Assembly: GCA_030524665.1 (NCBI GenBank)
Contig: JAUNGL010000005.1
Span: 13,907 to 47,659 of the forward strand
Length of the DNA: 33,753 nt
Direction: 5' to 3'
From: Lachnospiraceae bacterium
GTDB lineage: Bacteria > Bacillota > Clostridia > Lachnospirales > Lachnospiraceae
Position numbers and translations under genes: made by a program. The notes beneath the pieces were generated by a model, which had not been told where the DNA came from, did not search any database, and worked only from the letters and a program-made list of their open reading frames with translations. Positions 30,728 to 33,753 of the stretch are shown here, one piece after another. Every line of letters begins with the position of its first letter. Position 1 is the stretch's first letter.

Positions 30728-31463
30728 GGAACCGGTGATTAAGATTAACCATCTGAGCAAGGCATTCGGAAAGCATGTTGTGCTGAAGGATATTGATTTT
30801 TCTGTTTCCATGGGAGATGTGACGTGTATCATCGGTGCATCCGGCTCGGGGAAATCGACACTTCTGCGCTGCCTGAATCTCCTTGAGACACCGACGACAG
30901 GAGAGATTCTTTACCATGATCAGAATATTGCAGCACCGCACACAAATGCTGCCGCATATCGCGCGAAGGTAGGAATGGTGTTCCAGAGCTTTAATCTGTT
31001 CAATAACATGACCGTTCTGGAAAACTGCGTCATCGGTCAGGTCAAGGTGCTGAAGAAAAACAAAGAAGAAGCGAAGAAGAGTGCGCTTGCTTTTCTCGAA
31101 AAAGTAGGAATGGCGCCTTACATCAATGCGAAGCCGAGACAGCTTTCCGGAGGACAGAAGCAGAGGGTGGCGATTGCACGTGCACTTGCAATGGAGCCGG
31201 AGCTTTTGCTGTTTGATGAGCCGACCTCCGCACTGGATCCTCAGATGGTCGGGGAAGTGCTTGATGTAATGAAGCAGCTTGCACACGAAGGACTGACGAT
31301 GATTATTGTGACGCACGAGATGGCATTCGCGCGTGATGTCTCGAATCATGTCGTCTTTATGGCTGACGGTGTGATTGAAGAAGAGGGCGATCCGTCGCAG
31401 ATCTTCAGCCATCCGCAGAACCACAAAACGAAAGAATTCCTGAGCAGGTTCATGCGCGGATAA
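30720..31463 (+). CDS. Amino-acid ABC transporter ATP-binding protein
   Basis: This 247-residue ATPase has Walker [10 protein letters not shown], the Q-loop [10 protein letters not shown], the signature LSGGQKQR, Walker B LLLFDEP, D-loop SALDP and switch histidine IVTHE, as in GlnQ/HisP proteins of polar-amino-acid importers. The ATG at 30720 has GGAGGAG upstream and overlaps the permease stop, so the two are translated together. The gene is complete. The sodium:amino-acid symporter follows after 51 bases and may be co-transcribed. Confidence 0.96.
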   Translation: MSKEPVIKINHLSKAFGKHVVLKDIDFSVSMGDVTCIIGASGSGKSTLLRCLNLLETPTTGEILYHDQNIAAPHTNAAAYRAKVGMVFQSFNLFNNMTVLENCVIGQVKVLKKNKEEAKKSALAFLEKVGMAPYINAKPRQLSGGQKQRVAIARALAMEPELLLFDEPTSALDPQMVGEVLDVMKQLAHEGLTMIIVTHEMAFARDVSNHVVFMADGVIEEEGDPSQIFSHPQNHKTKEFLSRFMRG

Positions 31464-31514
31464 GCGGCTTGCTCCGGAGGGTTGAACTTTAACACAAAAA
31501 GAGGAGAATGTATT

Positions 31515-33005
31515 ATGTTGGATTTAATCGCAAGTGTAAATGGAAAGGTCAACAATTTTGTCTGGGGACTTCCGATGCTGGTACTTCTGGTTGGTACCGG
31601 TATCCTGATGACATGCCTGACGAAGGTATTCCAGCTTTCTCATTTCGGTTTCTGGATGAAGTATACGTTCGGCAGTATCTTTACGGATAAGCACATTACG
31701 AAGCATACGGGAGAGGATGATCAGTCGATTTCACAGTTCCAGTCGCTTTGTACGGCTCTGGCAGCGACGATTGGCACCGGCAATATCGTCGGAGTGGCTT
31801 CCGCTTTGATTGCAGGAGGTCCGGGCGCGATCTTCTGGATGTGGATTGTAGCATTTTTTGGAATGATGACGAACTATTCTGAGAACGTGCTTGGTATTTA
31901 TTACCGCAAGAAAAATGAGCGCGGTGAGTGGTGCGGAGGTGCGATGTACTATCTCCGTGACGGTCTTGGCTCGAAAAAGGGCTGTAAACAGATTGGAGCT
32001 GTGCTTGCGGTTCTGTTTTCCCTGTTCTGCCTGCTGGCTTCCTTCGGTATCGGAAATATGAGCCAGATCAATTCTATCGCGGGTAATATGAAATCTGCTT
32101 TCGGTATTCCGAATATAGTGACAGGTATCGTGCTGATGGTGGCGGCCGGTCTGGTAGTCATCGGAGGTATCAAGAGAATTGCATCCGTAACGGAGAAGCT
32201 GGTGCCGTTTATGGCAATCATCTATATTATCGGTGCGCTGATTGTCTGTATCGTGAATATCGATCAGTTCGGCGCCGTGTTCGGAGCGATTTTTAAGGGT
32301 GCATTTGCAATGAAAGCAGTCGGAGGCGGTATCGTAGGGTCTGGCGTGAAGCTCGCTGTGACCTGGGGTATGAAACGTGGTGTATTCTCCAATGAGGCGG
32401 GACTCGGTTCCTCCGTTATGGTGCATTCCAGCTCCAACGTGAAGGAGCCGGTACGTCAGGGAATGTGGGGAATCTTTGAGGTATTTGCTGATACGATCGT
32501 AGTCTGCAGTCTGACTGCATTTACGGTGCTTTCTTCCGGTCTGGTAGACCTGGAGACAGGAGCAGTTCTGAGCAATTCGGAAGGCTCTGCTCTGGTAGGT
32601 GAGGCATTTTCCACCGTATTTGGCAAGGTGGGTCCAATGTTTATTGCTGTTGCGATTCTGCTGTTTGCATTCTCTACTGTACTTGGCTGGAGCCATTACG
32701 GCACGAAGGCATTTGAGTACCTGTTCGGTACCAAGGCAGTAATCGTGTATCGTGTGATCTTCATCGTATTCATTCTGGGCGGTGCAACGATGAGTCTGGA
32801 TCTGGCATGGGATCTCTCCGATACCTTTAACGGTTTGATGGCAATACCGAACCTGATCGGTGTCATCACACTTTCACCGGTGGTTTATAAGATAACAGCC
32901 AATTATGTAGCAAGAAAAATCAGGCATGAAAAAGAAGCGCCGATGCTCTCTGCATTTTCGGAAATCCAGAGAGAGCAGGAGAAGGGGCTTGATGAAAGTG
33001 ATTGA
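31515..33005 (+). CDS. Sodium:alanine/amino-acid symporter, AGCS family
   Basis: The 496-residue multi-pass protein has the AGCS signature LAATIGTGNIVGVASALIAG, followed by GGPGAIFWMWIVAFFGM, WCGGAMYYLRDGLG and FSNEAGLGSSVMVHS. AGCS carriers take up alanine, glycine or serine with sodium. Its position right after the amino-acid ABC importer suggests that both handle related substrates, or that they are regulated together; that is inference. GAGGAG precedes the ATG by 8 bases. A -35/-10 pair for the next gene starts 18 bases after the stop codon. Confidence 0.94.
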   Translation: MLDLIASVNGKVNNFVWGLPMLVLLVGTGILMTCLTKVFQLSHFGFWMKYTFGSIFTDKHITKHTGEDDQSISQFQSLCTALAATIGTGNIVGVASALIAGGPGAIFWMWIVAFFGMMTNYSENVLGIYYRKKNERGEWCGGAMYYLRDGLGSKKGCKQIGAVLAVLFSLFCLLASFGIGNMSQINSIAGNMKSAFGIPNIVTGIVLMVAAGLVVIGGIKRIASVTEKLVPFMAIIYIIGALIVCIVNIDQFGAVFGAIFKGAFAMKAVGGGIVGSGVKLAVTWGMKRGVFSNEAGLGSSVMVHSSSNVKEPVRQGMWGIFEVFADTIVVCSLTAFTVLSSGLVDLETGAVLSNSEGSALVGEAFSTVFGKVGPMFIAVAILLFAFSTVLGWSHYGTKAFEYLFGTKAVIVYRVIFIVFILGGATMSLDLAWDLSDTFNGLMAIPNLIGVITLSPVVYKITANYVARKIRHEKEAPMLSAFSEIQREQEKGLDESD

Positions 33006-33023
33006 AAAATTTTGAAGCGGGCA

Positions 33024-33051
33024 TTGACAACGGTAATTGAATATGTATAAT
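33024..33051 (+). promoter_or_regulatory. Consensus sigma-A promoter before a hairpin
   Basis: TTGACA and TATAAT, both perfect, are separated by 16 bases. The start site would be near 33058, about 10 bases ahead of the hairpin at 33068. It faces the exporter gene at 33177. Confidence 0.8.
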
Positions 33052-33067
33052 ATTGAAAGAAAATAGA

Positions 33068-33092
33068 GGGGACAGCTATGCTGTCCCCTTTA
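33068..33092 (+). terminator. Perfect hairpin with short T-run
   Basis: GGGGACAGC (33068-33076) and GCTGTCCCC (33080-33088) form a 9-bp stem with a TAT loop, followed by TTTAT. It may end the symporter transcript or act in the 5' leader of the exporter. Confidence 0.75.
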
Positions 33093-33176
33093 TCTTGAAG
33101 TAAGGTGACTGGGAAATATGCCTTATAGAAATATACAGAGACGTATCGAAATGTAAAATAGAAAGGCGGATAAATT

Positions 33177-33753
33177 ATGTTGGAAATCTTGTCAGACAGC
33201 GCACTGGACTGCCTGAAGCTGCTGCCGTTTTTATTCTTATCTTATCTGGCAGTAGAGTATATGGAACATAAGATGAGTGATAAAAGCAGGCAGATCATTT
33301 ACCGTGCAGGAGCAGCCGGACCGATTGTCGGGGGATTGCTTGGGATAATTCCGCAGTGTGGGTTTGCCGCGGCGGCAGCCGGACTGTTTGCCGGAGGTGT
33401 CGTATCACCGGGAACACTGCTGGCAGTATTTCTGTCATCTTCAGATGAGATGCTGCCGATCATGGTATCAGAAGGCGTGTCTGTGGGTATAATGAGTAAA
33501 ATAGTTCTGACAAAGGCAACGGTCGGGATTCTGGCAGGACTGTTGTTTGATCTTGTGTTAAAATATCTTGGGTACCAGCGGAAGGTTATGACACATGAAT
33601 CACCAATCTGTGAACATGACCACTGCCACTGCGGAGAGGGGCAAAGCATCTGGAGGAGTGCACTCCACCATACTGTAAACATAGCAGTATTTCTGTTCCT
33701 GCTGTCTTTCGTCATTGGTTTGGTGATGGAACAGGTGGAGGCTAAGAGCCTGT
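33177..33753 (+). CDS. Multi-pass heavy-metal or manganese exporter (ArsP_2-like), 3' end beyond the window
   Basis: At least 192 residues are visible, with no stop to the edge. Hydrophobic segments alternate with IIYRAGAAGPIVGGLLGIIP, QCGFAAAAAGLFAGGVVSPG and FLSSSDEMLPIMVSE, a pattern of the predicted ten-helix metal exporter family also annotated as a putative manganese transporter. CEHDHCHCGEG at about 145-155 is a histidine/cysteine-rich loop likely to bind metal. The ATG at 33177 has AAAGGCGG upstream and a consensus promoter 125 bases before. Substrate assignment is by family only and remains uncertain. Confidence 0.75.
   Translation, partial: MLEILSDSALDCLKLLPFLFLSYLAVEYMEHKMSDKSRQIIYRAGAAGPIVGGLLGIIPQCGFAAAAAGLFAGGVVSPGTLLAVFLSSSDEMLPIMVSEGVSVGIMSKIVLTKATVGILAGLLFDLVLKYLGYQRKVMTHESPICEHDHCHCGEGQSIWRSALHHTVNIAVFLFLLSFVIGLVMEQVEAKSL

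Noticed and set aside
31731-32696. 321-codon minus-strand frame opposite the AGCS symporter
   Set aside because: The His/Arg/Gln-rich product is typical of the antisense of a membrane-protein gene.

Overview
The window looks like a chromosomal piece of a spore-forming Clostridia, most likely a gut Lachnospiraceae. The reasons are moderate GC, strong AGGAGG-type ribosome sites, GerA-family germination genes, a MEP-pathway ispE next to a GntR regulator, a thioester/CnaB surface adhesin, and many copies of a GTTACTGTTCAC...GTGAACAGTAAC intergenic repeat. No rRNA, tRNA, CRISPR array, transposase or phage gene was seen.

Left third (1-10097): a maturation locus for a selenium-dependent molybdenum hydroxylase (aldehyde oxidoreductase/xanthine dehydrogenase type). 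In order it holds the tail of a probable methyltransferase, a C-GCAxxG-C-C protein, a TrsS-like radical SAM protein, an AMP-dependent (phenylacetate-CoA-ligase-like) enzyme, a convergent NifS-type cysteine desulfurase, a three-domain NTP transferase-histidine phosphatase-HD protein, an oppositely oriented TylF-type methyltransferase, a MoeA-like molybdopterin-binding protein and an XdhC-family factor with swapped domain order. The target hydroxylase is not in the window and may lie to the left. The likely joint task is to make, sulfurate or selenate, and insert the molybdenum cofactor.

Middle (10328-24661): a 995-residue adhesin with a thioester domain and a 27-bp minisatellite; a small Smr protein, a metallo-beta-lactamase-fold hydrolase and an HD hydrolase; an alpha/beta hydrolase-rhodanese fusion; ispE and a GntR/FCD regulator; a two-gene germinant receptor in which the GerB permease and GerC lipoprotein are fused; and argS.

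Right (24776-33753): an AT-rich secreted C-type-lectin protein on the minus strand, an ApbE-type FMN transferase, an LrgA/LrgB pair, an amino-acid ABC transporter (binding protein, terminator, permease, ATPase) followed by an AGCS sodium:amino-acid symporter, and the start of a multi-pass metal exporter running off the edge.

The structure least explained by genes is the dispersed repeat family. It has 12-bp terminal inverted repeats and internal hairpins whose stems differ by compensating changes between copies. One small copy appears to have been captured in frame inside the ligase gene, and another remnant supplies the ribosome site of the C-GCAxxG-C-C gene.
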